Shown piece after piece: positions 45,889-56,283 of a stretch of DNA of 64,000 nucleotides. Position numbers and translations under genes: made by a program. Positions within the stretch are counted from its first letter, which is position 1, and each line of letters starts with the position of its first letter. The notes under the pieces were generated by a model that saw nothing but the letters and a program-made list of their open reading frames with translations, was not told the DNA's origin and did not search any database. The DNA is taken from assembly GCA_036874045.1 (NCBI GenBank), contig CM072345.1:7465501-7529500 (forward strand), given 5' to 3'. Source of the stretch: Cymodocea nodosa (lineage: Eukaryota > Streptophyta > Magnoliopsida > Alismatales > Cymodoceaceae).

Positions 45889-48800
45889 TCAACTATAAGC
45901 AAACACATTAAGTAAGTCTAAGCAATGCTTAAACTTGCTTTCAAGAACGCCTTTCGTAAACATATCAGCTGGATTGTCATGTGTGTTGATCTTCAAAATC
46001 TTCACACGATCTTCTATTCTAAGAAAGTGATAATGAACATCAATGTGCTTTGTCCTATCATGAAACACATTGTCCTTCATTAAGCTGATGGCACTGAGAC
46101 TGTCACAGAAAATTTCTGCTTTATCATATCGCAGACCAAAGTCTCCAAGTAACCTCTTCAGCCAAATACCTTCTTTTGCAGCTTCTGTCATCGCCATATA
46201 CTCAGCCTCTATGGTGGATAAAGATACAGTAGGTTGTAGAGTAGATTTCCAACTAATAATGAAATCTGCCAATGTGAAGACATATCCTATTAAGGATCTA
46301 CGCTGATCAACATCACTTGCAAAATCTGAATCAGAATATCCAGCTACACTACAGTTATGTTTAACACCATAAATCAATCCTACATCAGACGTGCCCTTCA
46401 AGTACCTAAAGATCCTTTTCACGGCCTGCCAATGACTCTTCCCTGGATTTGACATAAACCTGCTTACAACACTAAGAGGGTAAGCAAGATCCGGACGAGT
46501 ACAAACCATGGCATACATAAGACTGCCAACTGCCTATGAATATGGAACTTTCTTCATGTACTCCTTTTCAGATGGCGTCTGAGGTGCCATAGAAACTGAT
46601 AATTGCAGGTTCCTATCATAGGGCGTTCTGATGGCCTTGCTTGAAGCCATGCCAAACCTGCTCAAAATCTTTAGAACATAACTGTGTTGATGGAGAAATA
46701 ATCTTCCAATGTTCCTGTCATGATAAATCTCCATCCCAAGGATTTTACCTACCGGTCCTAAATCATTCATTGCAAATTCAAATTTCAATGTGTCTTTCAA
46801 AACCTGTATTTCATTGACATCTTTGGCTGCAATCAAAATGTCATCCACATACAAGAGCAAGTAAACAAATTCTTCTTTAATTTGTTTAATATAGACACAT
46901 GAATCAAAACTACTTCTAACAAAACCAACATCAGTGATAAAAGAATCAAATCTTTTATACCACTGCCTAGGAGACTGTTTCAGTCCATACAAAGATTTCT
47001 ACAGCTTACAAATGAGGTCTGATCTACATCTTTCTGCAAAACCTGTTGGTTGTTCCATCCAGATGTCCTCATCTAAATCACCATGCAAGAAAGTTATTTT
47101 CACATCCAACTGTTCAAGTTCTAAATCCTTTACTACAACAATTGCCAAAAGGACTCGAATGGAGGTGTGTCTAACTACTGGAGCAAAGACTTCATTGAAG
47201 TCCACACCCTCCTTCTATGAAAACCCTTTTGCTACCAATCTTGCCTTATATTGTATTCCAAGGTTGCCTTGTGTTCCTAATTTCCTTTTGAACACCCATT
47301 TGCAACCAACAATATTCCTATCCTTGGGACGTTTTACCAACTCCCAAGTCCTATTCTTATGCAAAGATTGTAGTTCTTCTTGCATAGCTCCCAACCAATG
47401 TACGACTTCTGGTTCACTAACGGTAGCATCAAAACTAGGTGGGTCAGCATCCTGCACCTCACCAGCTACCTGTAGGGCAAAAGCGACCATATTATTGTAG
47501 CCATACCTCTGTGGAGGGTGAACATCCCTCCTAGGACGATCTCTGGCAACACACCTTGAATGTGTGTCCTCAACAAATTCATCTCCTCGATCTTCTTCTA
47601 AAATCAAACGTTGATCTGTATCAATAGGAACAGACTGATCAGATATCAACGGTTGATTCAAATCAAGCTCCACCTGCTTAGGAGTTTTAGGTGGATTCAA
47701 AATAGTTGGGTTTTCTTTCTTGTGCATCAAAGAAACCTCATCAAAGGTAACATCCCTACTATGAATGACCTTTCTTGTTTCTTTATCATATATCCTATAT
47801 CCTTTTACTCTCATTCCATATCCCACAAATATGTCTTCCTTGGCACGCGACTCCAATTTACCATGATTAACATGGTAATACGTAGGATGTTCAAATACTT
47901 TCAATTTGGAATAGTTAGCCGCTTTATCCATTCATACTTCATAAGGGATCTTGTCGCCAATTGCATTGGATGGTGACCTGTTCACCAAATAGGAGGTTGT
48001 GTTAACAGCTTCAGCCCAAAAACATTTTTCCAGCACAACATGAGAGAGCATACACCTAGCTCTCTCCAACAACGTCCTATTAAGACGTTCTACAACTCCA
48101 TTATGTTGTGGAGTTCCCCTGAAAATATAATGCCTAGTTATGCCTGCATCTATGCAAAAAATGTCAAATTCATTTGAGCAAAATTATAAGCCATTATCTG
48201 TTCTCAAGTATTTTACTTTCCTCCCTACTTGGTTTTCAGCAATAACCTTCCATTGTTTAAAGTTCTTGAATGCTTCACTCTTATGTTTCATAATGAAAAC
48301 CCAAGTCATATGACTAAAGTCATCAACAATGGAGAGAAAATACTTAGAACCTACAAAAGAGGGTTGTTAAGATGGTCCCCAACAATCTGCATGGACATAA
48401 TCCAACTTCCCCTTGGTAGAATGTTCTGCTCTTCCAAAGGAAACACGTTTCTGTTTCCCATAGATACAATGCCTACATAAATCAATATCTGTAAAGATAT
48501 GACCATCTAACCTACCAAGTGTATTGAGCTTCTGCATTCCCTTTAGGCCCAAATGTCCTAACCTGAAATGCCAAATAGCTGACATAGACTGTTGATCACT
48601 TATTGTTGCAGCTACCGATCCAATGATAGGTTTGCCCTGAAGAATGCATAAAGGTTCATCCTTGATTCCCTTCATTACTACTAGGGAACCTTTCAAAATG
48701 TGAAGTTTACCTCCTCCACCTGAAAAACTGAAACCTTTCTGATCAAGAGCCATTAGCAAAATAAGGCTCTTGCCTAACCTTGGCACATGCCAAACATTCT

Positions 48801-48966
48801 CCAAGACTTTGATCGTCCCATCATGCATCCTGAATCTGACAGATCCAACACCTGTTCTGTCACAAACATCATTATCTGCTATAGTAACCTGTCCACCATC
48901 TACCTCCTCATATGTATGGAAATATTCTCTGTTGGGAGTCATATGATGTGATGCACCAGAATCCAT
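45889..48966 (-). pseudogene. C3 pol (protease, integrase, RT, RNase H)
   Basis: Same frame as gag. Protease begins MDSGASHHMT (48966). GAG-pre-integrase reads 'WHFRLGHLGLKGM' and the integrase finger 'LCRHCIYGKQKRVSF' (about 48440-48580). The integrase core continues to about 47950. RT has 'GCKWVFKRKLG' (about 47290), 'DVKITFLHGDLDEDIWM', 'MYGLKQSPRQWYKRF' (about 46950-46992), YVDDILIA (about 46840) and '[15 protein letters not shown]' (about 46470-46518). RNase H has [10 protein letters not shown] and a C-terminal DMFTKGV. Stops at about 46520-46531, 46995, 47212, 47936, in the integrase (two), and just before the protease. Each can be read as a C-to-T or G-to-A change of Gln or Trp codons. 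Confidence 0.92.
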
Positions 48967-49084
48967 AATTCAACTCTGATCGAAGTAGACACTACAGCAT
49001 ACAGTAAGAGAGAAATCACAATCAAACCCTGAGTCTCCATTTTCGACGACTGTTGCATTTCCCTTAATCTTCAATTTAGGGCAG

Positions 49085-49812
49085 TTTACCTTCTAATGCC
49101 CATTTTCCTTGCAATAATTGCAAGTGTCCTTGGAAATTCTACCTATGGACTTACTTCTGCCTCTGCACCTGTTGTCTCTTCTACTCTGCCGTCCTCTAGA
49201 CTCTGAATGATGCACTATCAAACCTGATCCGCTAGCATCATTGCTACCATGTGTAGCCAAATGTCTCAATTCTCGAGAATGAAGACTCGATCTTACCTAC
49301 TCCAAAGTAATAAAATCTTTGCCAACCACAAAAGATTGCACAAAATTCTCAAAGGAGAGAGGAAGAGATACCAATAAGATGAGAGCAACATCCTCATCTT
49401 CCACAGTAACACCAATGTTCCTCAACTCCATGAGAATGGTGTTGAGCTGATCCAAATGTTGCTTCAATGGTGTACCTTCCTTCATTCTTAGAGAGAACAT
49501 CATTTGCTTCAACAACACCTTATTCGTAAGAGACTTAGTCATATACAGAGATTCTAACTTATTCCAAAGACCCAAAGCTGTATTTTCATCTACTACTTCA
49601 ATGATTATCTCATTTGATAAACATAGCAGAATAGTCGAATGTGCCTTCTCCTCTTGCTGTTCAAATTCAGTAGACTTCTTATCAAGGGTTGTCTCCACAT
49701 TTAAGGGAGTCCAAATACCTTGCTGTTTCAAAAGTACTTTCATCTTAATCTGCCACAAACTAAAGTTGTCCTTGCCGTTGAACTTTTCAACTTTCAAGGT
49801 TGAAGATGCCAT
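49085..49812 (-). pseudogene. C3 gag
   Basis: Starts at ATG 49812 (MASSTLKVEKFNGKDNFSLW), a typical plant TNT1-94 gag. 'LWNKLESLYMTKSLTNKVLLKQ' and 'DEDVALILLVSLPLSFENF' follow. After a TAG near 49295 the frame continues through a Ser/Arg-rich linker to a zinc knuckle, about 49090-49135, reading CNYCKENGH, in which the residue after His is a stop. The open frame extends upstream of ATG 49812 without homology, so 49812 is taken as the start. Confidence 0.9.
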
Positions 49813-50219
49813 GACAGTAGAACAACACAAACACAACAAGCAAATACCAAATAATTCGGACAACAAATAAGTACAAAATTTGTTATCCCAAAGCTGCGGA
49901 TGAATCTTTCATTCAAAATATCACAACTAACAAATGCAGCTACCAAATTCAAAAGATCACTCGCAAAGAATCCAAAACAAACAAAGATGAGCTAAGATCA
50001 CACGTATTGTCTCAAAATTCCCAAAGAACTTCAAAGAATTCCAAAGAACTGCTAAAGAATTCCAAAGAACTGGCCACACTTGATCTACCTCAAAAAGGCC
50101 GAAAAAGAATTCTGCAAAATCACAACAACAAACTTCAAAAGTTATGATAGGAATTCTTGCTACTCGTTTCACCAATGTGGAAACGTCAAATGACCAAGTG
50201 CACGTTGACAACTTCAAGA

Positions 50220-50700
50220 TCGCAGGCGTCGAACAAGAATTTCAACCACGGATGCTTTGTCACGAACACAAGTCACAAGCAAAGATCGCGTGAACAAACC
50301 GCAAGCGTTGGCATCGAACAAAGAACGCAAGCGTTGATACGTGAATGCTGGCGTCCAACAGAATGCGAGCAATCACGCACGAGCACTAGCGCAAGCAATG
50401 ACGCAAACAAATGCACGCAGGCGTTAGCGTTGGGTGAGGACGCAAGCGGTTGCGTGTAGGCGCTCGCGCAGACGAAGACGCGAGCGAATAAGTGCGGGTG
50501 TAGGCACGAGCAGAGACGCGGACGTTAGCGCAGGCAAGAACGTGGGCAAATGCACGCGAATGCTGGAGCGGGCGGAGACGCAGACGATCGCGCGGGCAAG
50601 AACGCAGGCGAATGTGCGCGTTAGGCGTGGGCGTCGAGTGTCAGGTGTAGGCTTCGGGCGCGTGTGTTGGGCGTCGGCTAGTGTGTTGGCCAAGATCTTT
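50220..50700 (-). repeat. GC-rich degenerate minisatellite in the C3 leader
   Basis: The untranslated leader between primer site and gag is filled with CpG-rich words such as GCGCAGGCG, ACGCAGGCGAATG and GCGGGCAAGAACG in loose tandem. It yields open frames on both strands (50424-50721) that are not genes. It matches in place and character, though not in unit sequence, the block in C2. Confidence 0.82.
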
Positions 50701-50744
50701 CTTTTCTTCTTTCAAGCCTAATCCACGACCAACTCCTCAAGCTT

Positions 50745-50757
50745 CTCTTTGATATCA
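50745..50757 (-). other. C3 primer binding site
   Basis: TGATATCAAAGAG on the minus strand, two bases from the 5' LTR. It is a variant of the copia initiator-tRNA site. Confidence 0.7.
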
Positions 50758-50759
50758 CT

Positions 50760-51064
50760 TGTTATGCGAAGAGAAATGCGGAAAGGGAGAAGCTTGGACT
50801 CGTGGAGAAGAAAGAAGAAGACAAATGGGAAAAATGTGTGAAGCAAATGCAAAAACACCAAGGTTTAACGTGGTTCCCCAATTGGGTACATCCACAGATG
50901 GAGCTCAACTGAATGATTCTCTAGGTGATCACAAAGGGATACAAGATTCAACATCCTCTCTAAGCACACGTTGGGGGTCTATTTATAACATTTGTGTACC
51001 CTCAAGTGGCTAAGGACAAAACTACCCCTATGTGTAACAAACTAATTCAAGACACTTAATAACA
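50760..51064 (-). repeat. C3 5' LTR
   Basis: 305 bp, same termini as 45510-45814, followed by target duplication CAAAC (51065-51069). TATAAATAG lies near 50985 on the minus strand. Confidence 0.94.
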
Positions 51065-52409
51065 CAAACAAACATAAAGCATTCACAATACTGACAATGA
51101 TAACATTAATCACAATATAAAACAAACAATACAACACTTAAGTATTAAATATAAACACAAATAAGTTGTTATTTTTGGTATTTTTTTTGTTTTGATATGT
51201 TCTTGAAGATGAATAAAAGGTGAAATGTAAAAATCTCTATTGATAGTAAGAACTTCCGTCACTACATGCGACGTGATTACACAACTGAAAACTTAATCAC
51301 TTACAATCCTACCTCCTCTCCCTATAGAATCTCGAGTCCAAAATTGCAAGATGATCTCCTCTTCAGCATACTAGCATCAACCCGAAACCAAGGCTAGAAG
51401 CTTTATGATCTCCTGAGATATGAGTAAGTGCTTCGTGAAAATGGCTTCCCTTCTCGCGACGCAATCACTCCTCACAGTGGTTGTTAGGCACCGCGTTTGG
51501 TTCAGAATTGACCTGACATTAGGAAAGTATCCTCACAAACCTCTGATGGTTGGTGATTTTGGTGGTGGTGTGGAGTTTTAGGGAACTTCCATCGCCGCCT
51601 ACAGTTAGCATGGTCCTCCTCTATACACACACTTTTTTCATCTTTCTCCTCTTCTTTTATATTTTTTTCAGTAGTAACTACTTCTGCTTAGATGATCGGT
51701 TGGATTTCCTTCATTCATATCAACGATGGTGATTTCTTATTCCTTCCACAAGTGAATTCCTGTGTGATACGTGCAATCGTGGTTTTCCTTCGAATGTCCT
51801 ATTTCTTTAACTGCTATAGTGGCATATTAGAAAATATATGGTCCGTGGAGTTACAGATAATTCAACGGACTTACTTCGTTGATTTAACTATAAAACACAT
51901 GCAATAAAGAAATAACCTATAAGCTACTAACACAATGTGTTACCTTAGTGTATATTCAAGTAACTCAACGCGTATGGTTATGCTAACTTAACGAGTTAAA
52001 TATGTGCATCTCACGTGATAAAATAAAGCATTTAAATTCAACACGTGCACAATTCTAACTTAACGAATTCAAATGTACAACTTACAGTTTTTACTCACTA
52101 ACTCAACGAGTTGTTACTATGTACCTAAATATTCTTTAAGCATTTAACACATAACTGTTTGGTACTTTAAATATAACTCTCTGAAATAACAGAAAATTCG
52201 GATACTTAAGAATTAAGAACCTGTAATTTACCGACAGTTCAAAAATGTACTAAATTAATGTTAATTCCCTGAAATTATGTAGATTCTTTCATTAAAGCAT
52301 ATAATAGTGCAATTATAACATAATGGCTTAATTCTTATATGATAAGCTAAATATTATGCAATTAACCATCATTTAACCCTTAATATTATGCACCTTTTCA
52401 TTTTAAACA

Positions 52410-52420
52410 CTTCCCCCATA
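52410..52420 (-). other. G3 polypurine tract
   Basis: ATGGGGGAAG on the minus strand, directly before the LTR start TGTTTA. It shows which side is internal. Confidence 0.82.
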
Positions 52421-54237
52421 CTTAAATTTTGCTAGTCCCTTACTAAACTAAGATCTAACTAGTTGGTCTTTCTAAAATTGCTAGAATTAATTCTTCATTT
52501 TGTTATTCTTCAGAATACATAAATTTAGATTACTATATAGATATTCTGTATTTTTCAATAATCTGTTTTAACATTGTTTTCTCCTCTTCAACCTGCAAAT
52601 ATATTTAAAACATATGTATATTATATACAAAATATATTAGCATTACATAGGTGTTAATTATATTATGATTTTTTCTTCTTTTTAGCATCTATTATCCTGA
52701 ATTTTCCAAAATGATTTTCAGAATAAATTTCAACTACATACGAATCAAAACACAATCCAATTCAATATGATTAAAACAAATAGAATGAAGAATTGTATCT
52801 CAAATAAACAACTTCAAAAGTCTATCCTAGATTCATACTTCAATAATCTTAGATAACAGAAAATATACTCGATTCAAAAGATATCTGTATTTCACAAAAC
52901 ACTTTTATCTTTTTAGAACAGTATATGCATATTTGTACTTTAAAAGTTAATTTGAAAAGCTTGAATCATACAAGAGCTTTCTAGTGTACCCATGTATCGA
53001 GCTTTCAGTCAACAATCCCAGATCTGATCAGGATCTTAAGTTGCCAGATTTAAAGAGTCCCTTTTTAGGTTAACAATCCTTACATACCTATCTACTCAAG
53101 TACAAAAGGCTCGTGATTAAATAAGTTAATAAACTCTCAAAGTTTTTCTCTTTTTTCTTCTTTTTTTTTTCTTTTCAACATAGTATATATACATATTTCA
53201 TTAATACAGATGCAATAAAACACAAATCTCATATAATCATGCTTCTATTATTTACTGAAAATATGAATCTGTATCAATAAGCTCATACTTCTTTTGTAGT
53301 TTACTAAGATCTACACATAAATCATTCTACAAGTTTAATCAATCAAATTAAATGTATCCTTGATCATATGTATTTCATTTAATCTAAAAATCAACATTTT
53401 AGCTCTTTTAGGATTTCAGATAATTTACTGAGTTTCAATTAAGCATTCTAATTTCTTTTTTTAAAATCGTGAAACTATTAAACTCATAAAATTCAGCAAA
53501 AACATAAGATACTATATCTAGATTTGTATGAATAGTAAAATTTTGTAGCATCGTATATAAGATTCTCAATATAACATTCAAGAAGTTACAGTTCTTAAAA
53601 ATTTTACAGTCTCAATTATCAGATAGTTACATTAAATTCATAAAAAATTTTCAATTTCCACAGAACTTTTCAGCACCATTCTAATTCCTCTAATTAACAA
53701 AATTACATGACTTTTAATCTAATTACCTCCCCCCTATACCTACATTTTGCATTGTCCTCAATGTAAAAGATTTTACAGTAAATTCAATAAATGTTAGGAG
53801 ACAGGAATATTGATTCATTGACTTAGCACCTAACTAAATGAACTTAATTCGTTGAGTTAATGAATAACTCCATGAATTGAGTTTAAATGTAAATTTAGGA
53901 TAAGTAATCAATTACATACATTGTCCTTTTGTATCTCCTTTAATATCTTCCAACTTTTGATTCTGAAAAACTTTTTATTCACAAATAAAAGTAGAATATA
54001 TAACAAAATAACAAAACATAAATTGTTAAATCAGTGTCTTATGTGGAACCTAGGCTCCTATGCCTTTGGTGGCTCACAAGCAAGCCAGTTGGTTTCCTAG
54101 AATAGATACCAATAAACTGGATTGATATTTTCTTTTTTTTTATAAAATAAAACTAAAACTAAAATTTTTTCTTTTCTTTTTATTTTTTCTAAAAATAAAT
54201 GCAAAATACACATAACATTAAAATTACAAAATCACAA
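52421..54237 (-). other. G3 3' spacer
   Basis: About 1.8 kb of AT-rich non-coding DNA between the F-box relic and the polypurine tract. A second CCTCCCCCCT run at about 53726-53736 (purine-rich on the minus strand) resembles another polypurine tract. A hairpin-word remnant (TTCGTTGAGTTA..TAACTCCATGAA) lies at about 53840-53870. Confidence 0.5.
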
Positions 54238-55378
54238 TTTAAGAACATGATTGAAAAGTAGTAACAAATAGAATAAACATGTCAGTCCATGCAAACTTTT
54301 TAGGCATAATTCTTCTTGCTATTAATTCTATTTTAATGCAATCCGTTTTCCTTTTTAGCTTGTAAACTTGCAGTATGTTATCAATACTAAATATAAGTGT
54401 ATTTCCATTAATGAAATGAAATGCAGAAAGGGATCCTCTTATGTTCCAAGATAATGTAGTTGTTTCTATTTCTACATCTATTTCAATATATTCTTCTTCC
54501 CACTTTCATTCATTTAGGTCTTTCATAATCCATATTTGAAATTTCCTCAATTCATCCCACCATGTTATTAAACATAAAGTAAGATCATCATATTCATTAT
54601 ACCACATTCCTAATTGAATTCTATCATATTCTAAAGATGGTGGTTTAGCTATATCACTCGGATATATAATATTTCTATAAAATCATCATCATAACTGTCT
54701 ATGCTTACTATGTATAAATCAGATCTAAATGCAACTGATAAATATGTAACTAGATATATATATCCATCAAGTATGATATGCATGCTGTTAATTAATGCTT
54801 TTTGTCCTAGATATATCATAGTATTTTCAGTCCAAGATCTATTCAGAAAATTATACACACTTAAGTATAAATCTTCATCCCAATTTCCAATTGGTCTCCA
54901 ATAATACAATTTTTTCAAGAATGGTCGAATTTTTATCAAAAAAGATTAAAGCTGACCCACAATTTTCAGTTGGTACTTCAAATCTATTAGGTCTTCCTAT
55001 ATTCCATTCTTCTCTTGTGATAAGATTTCTAATCAAAATGTCGGGTAACAAAATTGCATACCTTGGTTTGGTTCTGTAAATAATTAATCATTCATCTATC
55101 CCCATAATATAATCTATTCCTTCTAATGTATTGGGTGAAATTCCAGCAGTTTCTTCCATATTCAAATATTCATAGCTGATTGAACTACAATTAAATGACT
55201 TCCATAAAAATCCATTTCTAATCTTAGTCATTTTTGTAGTTTGTAGTCCATGAAAATATTTTTCTTTGACACAGTCTTTGATTTCCTTTGATACACAACA
55301 CAATCTACATAGATCTTTAGCTGACAAGTTACTTAGTACTTCCTTTAGTGCATCTAGTGGTAATTTCATTAATTCCAT
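54238..55378 (-). pseudogene. F-box protein gene relic captured in G3
   Basis: From ATG 55378 (minus) the protein begins MELMKLPLDALKEVLSNL, with 'DLCRLCCVSKEIKDCV..KYF', a clear F-box (about residues 3-42). Later text fits an F-box-associated domain: 'YNFLNRSWTENTMIYLG..ALINSMHIILDGYIYLVTYL' and 'DLYIVSIDSYDDDF.EI' (54650-54880), then 'WWDELRKFQIWIMKDLNE' and 'LSAFHFINGNTLIFS' (about 54370-54570), ending at TAA about 54238. Total length of roughly 370 codons is normal for plant F-box proteins. Several stops and frameshifts, so a pseudogene. Known role of the family: substrate adaptor of SCF ubiquitin ligases. It lies between gag and the polypurine tract in the same orientation as the element, where pol would be, suggesting gene capture. 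Confidence 0.75.
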
Positions 55379-55439
55379 CTGTTGTGATTCTATATAACAT
55401 AAACAAAAATTTAATAGAGATAAAATTAACATAGCTACT

Positions 55440-55515
55440 TACACACCCTCATGGAGTTAGGCCATAACTCAATGGACTAAGTTCGTTGAGTTAAGTAATA
55501 ACTCTACAATATTAC
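55440..55515. repeat. Hairpin words upstream of the F-box relic
   Basis: TGGAGTTAGGCCATAACTCAATGGA followed by TTCGTTGAGTTAAGTAATAACTC, two degenerate members of the hairpin family between gag and the F-box relic. Confidence 0.7.
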
Positions 55516-55589
55516 TAACTATAATTAAATTTACATTTTTTTCTTTTTATATTTACTATAATATACATAGTTACTTTAGTTACATTGCT

Positions 55590-56283
55590 TCATTCAGCTT
55601 CCCTCCTATAGGAGGTATCAATTTCATTAACAGTTCTGTTGATAGGGTTAGGTACTACTTGCATTAGCAATCCTCTCATAGGTCTAACTTCTATTGATTC
55701 CTTCTGTCTAGGGGGTATATTTGTATTCATATTTGATTTTGAATGATAGCATTTCCAAATACATGATCTAAATGATTGTTTAATTGTTGGATTATCTTTT
55801 CTAATTTCTCTATTCTAGATCCCTGTTTAATTAATGCTTCATAACTTATATTTTTGTCATTTATATTTTCTCCTCCCTAGAAATTGTTGTTTCTCCAAGA
55901 TAGATTCGGGTGTTTTTTCCAATTAGGGTTATAAGAATTTCTAAAGTTATCTTTCTGGTTTCTAGCATAAATAATATCTTAATCATTAACGTTTGTATTC
56001 TTTTCTGTTAGCTTTTGATTTAATGATAACTCTTCTATTTTCTTTGTTAATTCAGTTAATTTAACTTCAAGCATAGTGCTTGAATTTATTTCATGCATTC
56101 CTCTTGGCAATATTCTTTTATCTGTAATAGCTTCAGTAGAGTTTTCACACTATGCAGTTCTTTTTGCAAAGATTTCTAAATATGCCTATGCTTCTTCACT
56201 ACACAGTTTTAAAAATCCATTTTGACAAGTAGATTTTAATAAAGATTTCATTGAAACATCTATGCCTTCATAAATTATACCTA
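55590..56283 (-). pseudogene. Athila gag middle and C-terminal part
   Basis: Minus strand: 'IIYEGIDVSMKSLLKS..NGFLK' and 'EEA.AYLEIFAKRT' match the part of Athila gag that follows the capsid N-domain. A coiled stretch 'MLEVKLTELTKKIEELSLNQK' is next, then 'NFRNSYNPNWKKHPNLSWRNNNF', a hallmark of Athila gag, then 'ALIKQGSRIEKLEKIIQQLNN'. Stops at about six places. It starts about where the plus-strand gag piece at 44425-44932 ends, missing some 20 residues. Confidence 0.82.

Larger units (their letters stand above)
45510..51064 (-). mobile_element. C3: Ty1/copia retrotransposon (Tnt1-like), nearly intact
   Basis: A 5555-bp minus-strand element inserted in the G3 LTR, with target duplication CAAAC at 45505-45509 and 51065-51069. 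LTRs are 305 bp each and differ at about 8 positions (97% identical), the youngest datable insertion in the window. Gag-pol is one frame from 49812 to 45889 with about nine stops and no frameshift. Confidence 0.95.
44933..52409 (-). repeat. G3 3' LTR, interrupted by copia C3
   Basis: Minus-strand LTR with TGTTTAAAATG...TATAAACA ends. It is 1917 bp after removing C3 and one target duplication (45510-51069). It directly abuts a polypurine tract at 52410, so it is a 3' LTR and not a solo one. Its end most resembles the G1 5' LTR (AGTTAACAA...AAACA). Confidence 0.82.
44933..56283 (-). mobile_element. G3: minus-strand Athila derivative carrying an F-box gene
   Basis: Read on the minus strand: gag middle/C-terminus (56283-55590), F-box gene relic (55378-54238), spacer, polypurine tract (52420-52410) and 3' LTR (52409-44933, split by copia C3). 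Protease, RT, RNase H and integrase are all absent between gag and the LTR, so this is a non-autonomous form. The 5' LTR is missing: at 56283/56284 the text switches directly to plus-strand pol of G2. The outer LTR end is flanked by AAGAT, but no matching copy was found at the other side. Confidence 0.7.

Noticed and set aside
50424..50721. Open frames on both strands, Ala/Arg-rich
   Set aside because: Same cause: GC-rich repeats in the C3 leader.
44933..52409. The reverse Athila LTR as another solo LTR
   Set aside because: The sequence after its inner end is a polypurine tract and the flanks do not form a target duplication (AAGAT against CTTCC), so it is a 3' LTR.
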